From NCBI RefSeq assembly GCF_034140825.1, contig NC_089041.1, positions 28,285,501 through 28,349,500 of the forward strand: a stretch of 64,000 nt of DNA, given 5' to 3'. This DNA is from Oryza sativa Japonica Group (Eukaryota; Streptophyta; Magnoliopsida; Poales; Poaceae). The notes beneath the pieces are model-generated. The model was not told where the DNA came from. It worked only from the letters and a program-made list of their open reading frames with translations, and did no database searches. The translations under genes and the position numbers were made by a program. Shown piece by piece: positions 1-11,106 of this stretch (its first letter is position 1; each line of letters opens with the position of its first letter).

Positions 1-153
1 TAATTTAATTATTGTCCTCTAGCACAATAATAGTAATCCGTACATTTTCCATTCTTTTTTCAGATTTTTTATTTATAAACTACTCAACCAATCCCTCTCT
101 ACATACTACAGTCTGTATACTCCGAGGAACCTGGAAGCGAACCAAATTTCACG

Positions 154-1188
154 ATGATGAGCGTAGCAGCCAACAAAATTCTCAGGTTCGCATCTTCTCC
201 GGTAGAAAACGCTCGTGCAAACTGTGAAATTGTGATGAATTTAAATTTAAATTTTGTTCGGATTTAAATTCTTTTATATACGTACACGTGTTGCAGGGGG
301 AGGAGCAGAGGTGTTCGTCCGATGTTCTCTTCCGGCTTGGCCGATCGCCTCTTCTCCTCGTCGGCGTCAAGCTCCAAAAGGTTGGAAGGGAAAGTGGCCG
401 TGATCACCGGCGCGGTGGGCGGCATCGGCGAGGCCACGGCGAAGGAGTTCGTCAGGAATGGCGCCAAGGTCATCCTCGCCGATATCCAGGACGACCTTGG
501 CCGCGCCATGGCCGCCGAGCTCGGCGCGGACGCCGCGTCGTACACGCACTGCGACGTCACCGTCGAGGCGGACGTCGCCGCGGCCGTCGACCTCGCCGTG
601 GCGCGCCACGGCCGCCTCGACGTCGTCTACAGCAACGCCGGCATCGCCGGCGCCGCGGCCCCGCCCACGCTCTCGGCGCTCGACCTCGACGACTACGACC
701 GCGTCATGGCCGTCAACGCCCGGTCCATGGTGGCCTGCCTCAAGCACGCGGCGCGCGTCATGTCCCCGCGCCGCGCCGGCTGCATCCTCTGCACGGCGAG
801 CTCCACGGCGCTGATCGGCGACCTGGCGGCGCCGGCGTACTGCATCTCGAAGGCGGCCGTCGTCGGAATGGTGCGGACGGTGGCAAGGCAGCTGGCGCGC
901 GACGGCGTGCGCGTGAACGCCATCTCGCCGCACATCATCCCGACGGCGCTGGTGACGCGCGTCATCTCCGAGACGTTCCCGGCGGCCACCGCGGAGGAGG
1001 TGAGGAGGATGGTGACGAGGGACATGCAGGAGCTGGAAGGGGCGTCGCTGGAGGTGGAGGACGTGGCGAGGGCGGCCGTCTTCTTGGCGTCCGACGAGGC
1101 CAAGTTCGTCACCGGCCACAACCTCGTCGTCGATGGCGGCTTCACGGTCGGCAAGGACCTCCTCCGGAATCCACCGAGCTTTGCTTGA
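154..1188 (+). CDS. Short-chain dehydrogenase/reductase, tandem copy 1
   Basis: Two exons, 154-185 and 297-1188, joined by a GT-AG intron (donor after CTCAG, acceptor TTGCAG), give 307 residues. The start is the first of two adjacent ATGs, the same position used in the other three copies. Visible SDR features are the cofactor motif TGAVGGIG near residue 50, an Asp after the second beta strand (LADI) that suggests NAD(H), the NAG motif (YSNAGIAG), the structural Asn in VMAVNARS, catalytic Ser 13 residues before the Tyr of YCISK, and a C-terminal VDGGFTVGK. The family oxidises or reduces hydroxyl/keto groups on terpenoid, steroid or phenolic substrates, here presumably in the cytosol. It resembles the plant SDR110C group (tasselseed2, secoisolariciresinol dehydrogenase and momilactone A synthase-like). 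The substrate cannot be read from sequence. GGIG replaces the SGIG of the other copies. Frame is fully open, so it looks functional. Confidence 0.9.
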
Positions 1189-1499
1189 CATCTTGGAGGT
1201 GCTCGTTTCGAATTGAAATGCTAAAATAGAATTATATATCAGGTAACAATTTGGTCAATAATTTGTTTCAAATGTAACCTTGATACCTCGGCATGTGTAT
1301 GTCCGTGGTTCTTATTCTTACGGAAGTCCTATAATTTGGATTGGAATTAGTAAATTGTTTAACAATTAACGCGACGATTGTAGTTGCTCCGATCATTAAT
1401 ATATGATGTTTTAATTCTAATCTTAGTGTTAAAAACGGTTGTATCATGCGAGCCATAAATTACTCGTGTTGGAATCTCCATATTGTACATGCCGAGTTA

Positions 1500-1765
1500 A
1501 GGGTCCTTTGATTTTGGAAGATTTTTTTTTTGAGATTAAGATTTTGGAAGATTTTAATTCTATAGGAAAATTTTTCATTAAGGTTTTCAAAACAAAGGAA
1601 TGTATTCTATAGTATCCTTTGAAAATCCTATGTAATGGATAATCCTATAGAAATTTTGAAGAAAACTTAGCAAGAGCGCACGCTTTAATCTCTTGAAAAA
1701 TTATCCTTTGAGTCTCTCTCCATCTTATTCCTGTATTTTTTCTGCAGTCCAATCAAACTGCCATT
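1500..1765. repeat. Probable small MITE
   Basis: An AT-rich stretch begins with GGGTCCTTTGATTTTGG and ends near AGTCCAATCAAACTGCC, an imperfect inverted terminal pair. Internally it is partly self-complementary (TCCTATAGAA / TTCTATAGGA). No clean target duplication was found. The rest of 1190-1838 shows no gene. Confidence 0.4.
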
Positions 1766-1838
1766 TATATGTCTTTTCTATGTTTTACAATTCTCTGTTT
1801 TTTACACATTCTTATCACAATCCTGCATTTTCTCTATA

Positions 1839-2093
1839 GGCCTGTTTGGTTAGTACCACATTTTGCCACACTTGTGGTATGTTAGTTTGACCAAATGTGG
1901 CTAGTGTTTGGTTTGTTTCTATAACTTTGGCATGCCACACTTTCTACTCTTTTGGTCCCACTAGTCATAGACCCTTTTCTTAGCCAAAGTTTGCCACAAG
2001 TGTGGCCATCAAATTTTGAGCCACACAATTTGCATCTTGCCACACCTTTGGTATAAAAACTGTGGTAAATTAAGGTGGGTATCCAAACAGTCC
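1839..2093. mobile_element. Tourist-like MITE
   Basis: Terminal inverted repeats GGCCTGTTTGGTTAGTACC and, reading in from the other end, GGACTGTTTGGATACCC, flanked by a possible 3-bp duplication ATA. The interior repeats the word TTTGCCACA in both orientations. It is non-coding and lies in the spacer between SDR copies 1 and 2. Confidence 0.6.
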
Positions 2094-2187
2094 ATATGTC
2101 TTCGTTTAAGTCATTTTACTAGGGTTGTTGGTCTGTTCCATCCAGAGTGGTTGGATGTGTACTTCTTGCTATTTCAACAGGTACTAC

Positions 2188-2327
2188 GGCTGTGTTTAGA
2201 TCCAAAGTTTGGATCCAAACTTCAGTCCTTTTTCATCACATCAACCTGTCATACACTCACAACTTTTCAGTCACATCATCTCCAATTTCAACCAAAATCC
2301 AAACTTTGGATCCAACTAAACACATCC
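2188..2327. mobile_element. Short MITE with GTGTTTAG termini
   Basis: About 140 bp with inverted ends GGCTGTGTTTAGATCCAAAG and GGATGTGTTTAGTTGGATCC; the arms continue as matching CCAAACTTTGGATCC palindromes. No coding capacity. The following 2330-3347 spacer holds no gene that I can support; part of it (around 2390-2440) resembles spacer between the other SDR copies. Confidence 0.6.
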
Positions 2328-3347
2328 GTAACATTAAAACTTGGCATAAATACAAATCATTTCGGATGCTTTTCTTCTCATCAGACGCAGAGCCTAGAAC
2401 AGAACACTGATAATCTGATACTATCAATGAGCATGGCTATATCAATGAATATGACGAAGAGTTCTATCGTCGATGCAGTCTTCAAATGCAAGTTTGATCA
2501 GTTATGCCTATCGCTTTAATCCCCGGTTGTACTTCATGACAGAGAGTTCTATCCTCGATCCACACTCTTCAGCTTTTAAAATGACAACTTTGGTCTTTGG
2601 GTACTAAAGGGGTCCATCGATTCTTCCTCAAAGGTAGATGAAATCGTTCTCCGACAACTATACATGCAAGTGACATATTATAAACGAATTGTATTTCTCG
2701 TTGAAACGCACGGGCACATTACTAGTAAGTTATAATTTGTGAAGCATTTTGAGATGTTTTGTCATCTTCTGCGAAGGGCAATATGATATCCAAAAGGAAG
2801 TTCTGAGAACCTTGGACTACTATTGTGGTTTTTATTTTTCTGGACATTATTGTCCAACAGTTGGTCCCCTCATGTTTAAAATGTGGCTCCACCAACGCAC
2901 ATGAAAGGCGCCGAGTGCTCTCATCGCAGGTAGGGCCACAAGCGCTCTCGTAAGGGCCCGTGCATGTCCAATGTGGAGCCTAATGTCCAAGCTGATCTTT
3001 CTAAGACCACTTCATCGCATTGTGCATGCTCCAATGGTACTTCTAGATTGATAATATTTGTCGTTTTAGATAAACTTGATGCTAAACTTAAAAATATTTG
3101 ACTAATCTCTAATATCTTTTTGTCTTAGAAATATGTCAAATGTATAAATTAATCTTAAAAAATATTTCAATAAATTCATATATTTGTTGACGTTTCTATA
3201 CATATTATAATTAAAAATATTGGTTAAAGTTATTTTTTTAAGACCGTATCCTTATCTAAAACGATAAGACCAACCCTCCTGTACTTCAAAAATTTACGCA
3301 ACACAAAACCCACTAATTATTGTCCTTCATTTGGCCCTTCATATATG

Positions 3348-3637
3348 CTCTCTCCGTAAAAAAAAAAAACCTTGTGTCCATGTTCAAATTTAGGAGTGGG
3401 TTTTTTTTAAGAACCCGTAATATAAAGGATTTTGAGTTTTTGTTTGCATTTTTTGACCACTCGTCTTATTCAAAAAATTTGTGCAAATATAAAAAATGAA
3501 AAGTTGTGCTTAAAGTATTTTGGATAATAAAGTAAGTCAAAAAAATAAATAATAATTTCAAAATTTTTTATGTAAGACGAGTGGTCAAACAGTGTAAGAA
3601 AAAACTCAAAATCCCTTATATTATGGGATGGAGAGAG
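3348..3637. mobile_element. Stowaway-like MITE in the promoter of SDR copy 2
   Basis: Inverted ends CTCTCTCCGTAAAA and CTCTCTCCATCCCATAA. Inside are the inverted words GACCACTCGTCTTA (about 3461) and TAAGACGAGTGGTC. It interrupts sequence that is continuous upstream of the other copies (CCCACTAATTATTG ... followed by the TTTAACTA/CCCCTCT block), so it entered after the tandem duplication, about 125-415 bp upstream of the copy 2 start. Confidence 0.6.
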
Positions 3638-3762
3638 TACCATTTTCCCCCAGTTTTTTCAAACTATTTAACTAGCCCCTCTCTACTGTGACCTTTGGAC
3701 TCGAGCTTGGAATCGAAGAACCAGTGAACACGAGAGCACGACGCCGGTGGCACTCGTTGAGG

Positions 3763-5297
3763 ATGATCAACGCAGCTGGGCAACTTCTTCTCAGGTTGCC
3801 ATCGTCTTCTTCATATTCTCTAGAGAAATTATGATGATTTTGATCTTTTTATTTTCATACGTACACGCGTTACAGGGGGAGGAGCAGAGGTGTTCGTCCG
3901 ATGTTCTCTTCCGGCCTGGCCGATCGCTCCTTCTCCTCGTCGGCGTCAAGCTCCAGAAAGTTGGATGGGAAAGTGGCCGTGATCACCGGCGCGGCGAGCG
4001 GCATCGGCGAGGCCACGGCGAAGGAGTTCGTCAGGAACGGCGCCAAGGTCATCCTTGCCGATATCCAGGACGACCTCGGCCGCGCGGTGGCCGGCGAGCT
4101 CGGCGCCGACGCCGCGTCGTACACGCACTGCGACGTCACGGTGGAGGCGGATGTCGCCGCGGCCGTCGACCTCGCCGTGGCGCGCCACGGTCGTCTCGAC
4201 GTCGTGTACAGCAACGCCGGCATCGCCGGCGGCGCACCTCCGGCCACGCTCGCGGCGCTCGACCTCGACGACTACGACCGCGTCATGGCCGTCAACGCCA
4301 GGTCCATGGTGGCGTGCCTCAAGCACGCGGCGCGCGTCATGGCGCCGCGCCGCGCCGGCTGCATCCTCTGCACGGCGAGCTCCACGGCGGTGCTCGGCAA
4401 CATCGGGCCCCTCGCGTACTCCATGTCGAAGGCGGCCGTCGTCGGCATGGTGCAGACGGTATTAGAAGTATAATCTTGTTGTTTTGTTTTCAGCATGTTT
4501 ATTTGTATGGTAGTAGCTGAGTAGAAGTCACATGTATGTGTGTTGCATGCCGTGAGTGCTAGCTTAGTGGTTGTGCTGCATGGCTTAGTGAGTAGAGAGA
4601 TTGGCAGTGATCAGTAGTGGCTGATCGTGTTGCCAGGAGGTGAGAGTACATCTAGCTAATTAGTTAGCCATGCATGCAAATGTGGCGAAGGGATCAACTC
4701 AGGAGCAGGAAGCGGTCGAAGTTTGCATGGGCGCATGCATCGGAGATTGACCAGGAGATATTCTGTTAGACGTGGGTGAGTTTGTTATCTAGGATTCTTG
4801 CATTTCTTTAGGCTTAAGCAGGTCATGTGCATCTTTAAATAGAGATCAATGTAATCAGTTTCAGTGTGAGAAAAAAACAAAAAGAAGTGCTACGCACTTG
4901 CAAACTCTCTGTGTTCTGAGTCCTTTTGTGTGTGTGCTTGTGTTCTTGTGAGATTGAGTGAGTGAATAGCTTTGATTTCCAACAGACGGTGGCGAGGCAG
5001 CTGGCGCGCGACGGCGTGCGGGTGAACACCATCTCGCCGCACGCCATCCCGACGGCTATGGCGCTGGGCATCATCGCCGAGACGTTCCCGGCGGCCACCG
5101 CGGAGGAGGTGAGGAGGATGGTGACGAGGGAGATGCAGGAGCTGGAAGGGGCGTCGCTGGAGGTGGAAGACGTGGCGAGGGCGGCCGTCTTCTTGGCGTC
5201 CGACGAGGCCAAGTTCATCACCGGCCACAACCTCGTCGTCGACGGCGGCTTCACTGTAGGCAAGGTGCTCGTCCGGGATCCTCCTGGCTCAGCTTGA
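3763..5297 (+). CDS. Short-chain dehydrogenase/reductase, tandem copy 2 (extra LTR-derived intron)
   Basis: Predicted exons 3763-3794, 3876-4458 and 4986-5297 give 308 residues. Motifs are intact: TGAASGIG, LADI, YSNAGIAG, Ser plus YSMSK, and VDGGFTVGK. The other copies have one uninterrupted exon where this gene is split. The second intron (4459-4985) consists almost wholly of a solo LTR. Its GTATTAG donor uses the last base of the target duplication plus the LTR start, and its CAACAG acceptor uses the LTR end. Joining adds one in-frame Thr codon (ACG ACG) compared with the unsplit copies. Without splicing, translation stops 7 codons into the insert, after the catalytic Lys. Whether the intron is removed efficiently is inference; cDNA would settle it. 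Function as for copy 1. Confidence 0.82.
4460..4984 (+). mobile_element. Solo LTR, Copia-like, inside SDR copy 2
   Basis: 525 bp flanked by a 5-bp direct repeat GACGG (4455-4459 and 4985-4989), present once in SDR copies 1, 3 and 4. Ends are of the TATTAGAAG...TTCCAACA type seen in plant Copia LTRs. A promoter-like TTTAAATAG lies near 4834. No internal retroelement genes are present, so this is a solo LTR fossil left by recombination. The perfect target repeat and its absence from sister copies put its arrival after the tandem duplication. Confidence 0.75.
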
Positions 5298-5587
5298 ATT
5301 GGTGACGGGATTGTCACGCAAAGCTTAGCTCGTCCAGTGCTTATCTCAGTCTTATCCGTACATCGACAAGTCTGTCCAAATTTGGAGGTTGCTGTCTCGG
5401 CATTTCAAATCCTTCGTTCTTTCTCAGCAAACTCAATGGATTATTCCGTTTGCGTGTGCTATTCAAATATCCAATCACTATATTATTGTGATTGTGTTTA
5501 TCTCTCCGAAATTCACCAGTGGCTTGTGGCAATAGCAATAGTTAAGGAGCAATAGCCAAACCACTCGAACAGATGGTCTTAAATACT

Positions 5588-5737
5588 ACTTCCTCCGTTT
5601 ATATTACCAGACTTTTTAACATTGTCCATATTCATATATATGTTAATGAATTTAGACATATATGTGTGCTTAGATTCATTAACATCTATATAAATGTGAG
5701 CACTGCTAGAAAGTATTATAACCTGAAACGGAGGTAG
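5588..5737. mobile_element. Stowaway MITE
   Basis: 150 bp with ends CTTCCTCCGTTTATATTA and CTACCTCCGTTTCAGGTTA, flanked by TA. The interior forms a long hairpin (ATATATGTTAATGAATTTAGAC against its complement). The homologous spacer near 14800 after SDR copy 3 lacks it, giving an empty site. Confidence 0.75.
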
Positions 5738-5825
5738 TAGTTTACACCAAATAACTACTCCCTTCGTCTCAAAAGAAGACAATCTAAGGCCCTGTTTGTT
5801 TCAGCTTAAAATTATTGTAATCTAG

Positions 5826-7058
5826 CACTACTACAGAATCTCTAAACGATGCCGGTTGGGAACCCCCCTTCGGTGTCCAACCGGCACGGTTAACCCAACC
5901 GGCACTGTTTGCCGGTTTTGAAACCGGCACTGTTTGCCGGTTTTGAAACCGGCACCTTTGAGGTGCCCATGAGCCAAAAAAAAATCGGCTCGAGGCTCGA
6001 TGCATTGAGCCGTCAAGCCGATCCCATCTACAGCCAAATCCCAAAATTTCCTCAAATTCATCAATCAAACACATCAACATCACATTCATCAAGAACACAT
6101 TCATCAAGAACACACATTCATCAAGAATAAATTGGAGAGGAGAAGGATGAGGAGCCGGATGGAGAGGACGAGGCGCCGCCACCACCGCTGCCGATGAAGC
6201 CACCGTCGCCACCTCCCGCCGCCGCCACCTCCCCTCCCGCCAGATCTGGCGAAGGGGAGGGCGCCGCCACCGGGCCATCGGACCGCCCCCGCCGACTCTT
6301 CCGCCGTGGGGCCGCCAATGCGGCGACACCACCTCCCCTTCCGCCAGATCTGGCGGAGGGGAGGGTGCCGCCCGCCGCTGTCGCCTCTCCTCCCGGCGCC
6401 GCCCGCTGCTGCCGCTACCTCCCGCCGCCGCCTCCCCCTCCTGCCGCCGCCGTCTCCCCTCCCGCCGGATCTGGCAGAGGGGAGGGCTCCCCTCCAGCTG
6501 TCAAGTCGCTGCCTCCGCCTCCGCGGCAGCGCGCGAGAGAGGAGGGAGAGAGAGAGAGAAGAGAGCGAGGCGAGAGAGGAGGGAGGGAGGGAGAGAGAGA
6601 GAGAAGAGAGCGATATGAGAGAGGAGAGGCTGAGTGAGATGACCTTATCCGATGGTTGTGGGGCCCGCCGGTCGGCTCAGCCGGCTCGGCTCGATCTGTA
6701 AAGGTGTCGGTTTTTTTACCCAAAACCGACACCTTTAATTTATTATAGGTGTCGGTTTTTAAAAAACCGGCACCTTTGTCTTAAAACCGGCACCTATGTG
6801 CGGGGCCCACCAACAGCAGTGTGGGAGGCAGAAGATTAAAGGTGCCAGTTTTGGGTCTAGAACTGGCACCTTTCTCTGACACATGTTTTAGGTGCCGGTT
6901 TTATTTAAAAACCGGCACCTATTTGGACATAAAGGTGCCGGTTTTTTAATATGTGGCGTGTGGAGGTGGGTGCATGGGCGGGGAAGGCATTATTGGTGCC
7001 GGTTTTTGGTGTGCCAGCACCTATAGTGGCGACACCTATTTACCTTTTTGTAGTAGTG
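5826..7058. mobile_element. Non-autonomous CACTA (En/Spm) element
   Basis: 1,233 bp beginning CACTACTACAGAA and ending TTTTTGTAGTAGTG, with 3-bp target duplication TAG (5823-5825, 7059-7061). Subterminal zones are packed with direct and inverted copies of the AACCGGCACC / GGTGCCGGTT word, the expected transposase-binding repeats. The middle (about 6130-6640) is a GC-rich, CCGCCGCC-type segment followed by a GAGA tract, probably captured DNA. No transposase is encoded, so the long GC-rich reading frames here are not treated as genes. Confidence 0.9.
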
Positions 7059-7207
7059 TAGATTATTAAATCAAATTACTCTAAGCTGGATTATAATAAG
7101 CTGAAATAGAATAAGCTGCAAGTTGTTTGTTTCTCTGGATTATTAGAGGAGTAGTGGATCTTTAGCCACTCAATAATTTGGAAAAAGCTCCTCTAGAGGA
7201 GATTATT

Positions 7208-10200
7208 TGTAGCACCTGTATTTTTATTTTCATTTATTTAAAATCTTGTCATTTAAAAATTTGGAGTTAATTTGGTTCTTAATTGTTTTTGTGCCAAATA
7301 GATCTCAAATCCTCTCTTAGAATTGCCTTTAAGATCCCATGAAACCCTAGGTTAAACTCAAATTCAAATCCCTCCCAAAATTCTCCCCAAAATTCAAACT
7401 CTACAAATCTCCGGAAAATTGTGAAAGCTCACTGTTCGAATTGGGCCTCCTTCTCTCTTCTCTCTCCCAGGCCCAACTCCCCTCCATCCCTCCTCTCTTC
7501 AGCTCCCGGAGCAGGCCGGCCCAACTCGGCCCACTACTGTTTATCTCCTTCCTCAGGCCAGCCAGCTCACGCACGCCAAGTGTTCGACGAAATGTCTCAC
7601 CGAGTCGCTGCACTGTTTCTCCATCGTGACCGAGCCGCATTGCACCGAGCCACTCTCCCGTGCGCTGCGCGTCGTGCCAACATCCGCGCCGCACCTCCCC
7701 CGCACCAAACCGACGCCCGCGCCGCGCCAAAGCCGCGTCGTGCCAAGCCCGACCGCGCTCCGGTTTCTCTCCAGGAGACACGGAGCCACGCCGCCGCATG
7801 CGTCATCCCCTGTCCCGTCGCCGTCCATCCGATGTCGCGGGCATCACCTCGCCGTCCCGTCGCCCGTCGCGTCGACGCCACCCCTCGTCATCCCCGTTCC
7901 ATCGCCATGTCGCGTCGCCACCACCGCTGACGCAGCGCCGTCCCATCCCGAGCTCTCGCGGACGCGCGTCCCTTCGCCGTCGCCTCGTCGTCTTGTCGCC
8001 GTCTCCTCCCGGGAAGCCGCCGAGCCGCGTCTCTCCCTCTCTCTCGCGTCAAGTCGCCACCGTCGCTCGCGTCAACCCTCTCTAGCCCTACCGCCCCAAA
8101 TCCCGGCCGTAGCCGCTGTCGGCCGCGCGTCACCCATGTTCCGCCGCCGTTCCCGCTCTCTGCACGTCCCTTCGTGTCGTTTCGCTGTCGAGTCGCCACC
8201 GGTGCATGACGCCATGTCGTCGCATCGCCGACCCCTCCTCCCAGGAATCCGGCCGAGCAGCTAGCCGCCTACCTTCCGATTCCCCGCGTCTAGACCGCCA
8301 GCTCGCCACTGCGTTGCTCGCCTATAAAAGGAGCCCGAGCTCTCCCAAATTCCCCACACCATTCCCATCTCTCTCTCCTCTTTCTCTCCCTCGTTTTGCT
8401 CTCTGTACCGCCACCTATAGCCGTTATGCCGCGCCTTCTAGCGCCGCCGTCACCGGCGGTGCCTCGCTGGAGCACCGCCCGAGGTCGCCACCGCCTCTCC
8501 TGGCCGCCGGCCGCGGAGCCGCGCCCCGCTGCCGCGGCACCTTGCCGCCTCAAGCCGAGCAAAGCGAGAGCAGGAAGACGAAGCCGAGCCTCGCCTCCCG
8601 GCGCCGCCGTCGCCGCCGGAGCCCCACCGGAGTCCGCCGCCACCTCCCTCGGCCGCTGGTCGCCTCGCCGCGCCCCATCGCCGCGGTGCGTCGCCATCCC
8701 AGGGCCGAGCCGTGCAAGCAAGCGACAGGAGGAGGAAGAAGACCTCCTGAGCTGCTGCCAAGCCGGCCCCACCTCCCTTTCCTCTCTCAAGCCACTGACA
8801 AGCCGGGCCCGCGCCTTCTTTCCTCCATTGGCCGCTGACAGGTGGGCCCCCTCTCTTTGCTGTTACTCTAGCGGAATATTCCCTTGCCGTCCAATAAATG
8901 AAATTCCAGAAAAATCCCTTTACCTTTGAAAATTCATAGAAAATCAACCGTAACTCCGATTGACCCCATTCAAGTTCCTAAATTTTTCTAAAATTGAGAT
9001 CTACACAGTGGCACTATTGTTTCTCTGGTTTGAGCTTGTTTTATTGCCTTTTGTTTTTTTTAGCTTTGTTTTCACGTTAAGAGCCCGAGTTCGAAGAAGC
9101 CCCGGACGCCGCTTTCGAAGGAGAAGACCCCAACCCTGTGCAAGGCAAGCCTCTTTGATCACATTGCCCCTATATTTGCAAAGATATGTTGTTTGAAAAG
9201 TGCATTGCTTAGTTCACACGATTAACATGTTAGGCGTCGGATTGTTTATACGTCCGACGGACCAACCTAGTAGTCGCACTTATATTACATAGGTTGATGT
9301 TTCCATACCTTTGATAGCTCTACAAATGTTTGCGCCGGTATCGTTACACGATTACCGAGGTAGTTTCGCTTAGCCATGCTTACGTTGTTGCCGTGTGGGA
9401 AACTTAGGTTATTCCAAATACATGTTTAAAAATCCGGTACGTTGTACCGAGGAGTTGTGAAATAAAATGTGTTGTGAAAGTGGTGATGATGCGGAGTCAT
9501 GCCTTTGTGGTTTGGCTACGTATTATCGTTAAGGACCGATTCCTTTGGGAAATCCATCCGAACACGTTATAGTGCGACCACACGGGTATTATGGGATGCC
9601 TCTGGCTAAGTAAATTGTTATCACATGGGAGTTGGTGTGCCAATGGTTGTGGAATGCCGAGGATGAGGAGACGAAGTGTTACACATTTATTGCCCATCAT
9701 GGGTGTCTTTTTGCCTCTATTGTGGCGTGATACCAGTAGGAGTAGGAGGCGTCCTCGGTATTTCCTGAGTGGATGACGGCTGTTATTGCCTGATACTCGG
9801 CTATGGATCTGAGCCCAACTAGGTGGCATGCGATTTTCATGGGTTAGCTTTGGAAAGGCCTTATCACGAACTTCCGGTACCGGCCAGTACCGGTGTAAGT
9901 TTCGTGTCGTGTGGGTAAAGCGTGCAACCTCTGCAGAGATTAATGAACTGTTCGAACAGCCGTGCCCACGGTCAAGAGCGAGTGTAAGGTGTTTCTCATA
10001 GCGTAGATTTGTTTGACAAAGGTTTGTGGAAAAGTGGTTACTGAAAAGGGAGCGTTACCAGAGTCCGCCTGTGTGGCAGACGGCTAACCTGGGTGGTTAG
10101 GAACGGGTCTGTGTGACCTGGGGTGTCGTCCGACACTGAGGTGTTGTTAGGGCCATGATGATGGCGATGTTGTGCTGGGATAACCAGGTGTTTTGTGTGG

Positions 10201-10909
10201 ATTAGTGTTGTTGTGGAAAGTGAGAAGGAACCAAGAGGAAACAAAATATTTGTTGTTCGTTAACCGTGACAAGTTGTTGCAAAGCAACTTGTGGAATGGG
10301 TTGAGGCGTGAGCCTCCTCCCGACAACTAAAACTTGACTCATTCACTAGGAGTTTTGTGAAATAAATCATTTTGCCAAAATGGCAGCCTTCGCAAATAAA
10401 ACAGTAGCCTCCTTGTTAAACCAACACGCCATTCTTTTCCCCGGCTTGCTGAGTACGTCAAGTACTCACCCTTGCCCCTTATAAATAATATATAGAGTTT
10501 GAAGACGAAGACGTCGACCCGACCGCCGAGGAGTATCTCCAGGAGCAAGCCAAGTATGAAGACTTCTAGATGTTTCGTGCCTAGCCCCAAGCCTCGCCTG
10601 TGGAATAAGTTAGTTGCCTAGGTTCTTTGCCTAGTGCGTAGTCGCTTAGTTCTCCGTGCTGTTCGCTTCTGCGCCGTCGTTTTTATGTTTTTATGTGCTG
10701 TTGTGTTGCTCATCTATGGGCCTGTCCATGATAGCAACTTATATAAGGACTACTACCCAGTGATGTAATAAAATAGTTTACTTTGATTCCACATTTATTC
10801 TGTGTGTACCAGCTAGTGTATCCTGGGACTGGTACTATATCACAGGTAATGCATAACACCCCGGTGTGATTTAGCTGTGTTAATGGCTAATGAATGTCGG
10901 GGCGTTACA
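7208..10909 (+). mobile_element. Long solo LTR, Gypsy-like
   Basis: 3,702 bp starting TGTAGCACC and ending GGCGTTACA, with a perfect 5-bp target duplication TTATT (7203-7207, 10910-10914). A TATA box (CCTATAAAAGGAG, about 8321) is preceded by C-rich leader-like sequence and followed by transcribed-type sequence; several GT-rich and TTTGTG tracts lie in the distal half. No gag-pol internal region is present, so it is a fossil solo LTR. Layout resembles the larger LTR at 26.4-40.1 kb. Family name cannot be fixed without a library search. Confidence 0.7.
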
Positions 10910-11106
10910 TTATTGGATTATACTAATCTGGTTTATAGAGTATAATAATCTAGCATAATAATCTACTTGTTTATTTTAGCTTACTCCTAGTAATCCAGAT
11001 TATAATAAACCTAAGCTGAATCAAACAGGATCTAAGAGGGGATGTGACCCCTTCTAGTACAACAAATCTGGATAACACTCCGTCTAGATTCGTTGTACGA
11101 AGGGAG

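Larger units (their letters stand above)
5788..11032. mobile_element. Tourist/Harbinger-type MITE, second nesting level
   Basis: Inverted ends GGCCCTGTTTGTTTCAGCTTA and GATCCTGTTTGATTCAGCTTA with target duplication TAA (5785-5787, 11033-11035). Its own body is the AT-rich material at 5788-5825, 7059-7207 and 10910-11032, rich in GGATTATTA/TAATAATCC words. It carries a CACTA element and a solo LTR inserted separately. Confidence 0.7.
5758..11106. mobile_element. Outer Stowaway-like MITE, split by nested insertions
   Basis: Left end CTCCCTTCGTCTCAAAAG, right end (inward) CTCCCTTCGTACAACG, flanked by TA. Only about 100 bp belong to this element (5758-5787 and 11033-11106); the rest is later insertion. 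The homologous spacer at 14813-14831 (AAATAACTAATTATTTGAG) is an unoccupied site, which fixes both borders. Confidence 0.65.

Noticed and set aside
367-1191. Long antisense frames over the SDR exons (also at 3946-4326, 12797-13760 and 16366-17153)
   Set aside because: They mirror GC-rich third-position bias of the real plus-strand exons and encode Arg/Asp-rich low-complexity products without domains.
6121-6732. Open frames in the CACTA interior
   Set aside because: Pro/Arg/Gly-rich, open on both strands, inside a non-autonomous element with no conserved domain.
7401-8947. Several overlapping frames of 100-210 residues in the solo LTR
   Set aside because: C-rich leader composition explains them; no retroelement or host domain is visible.
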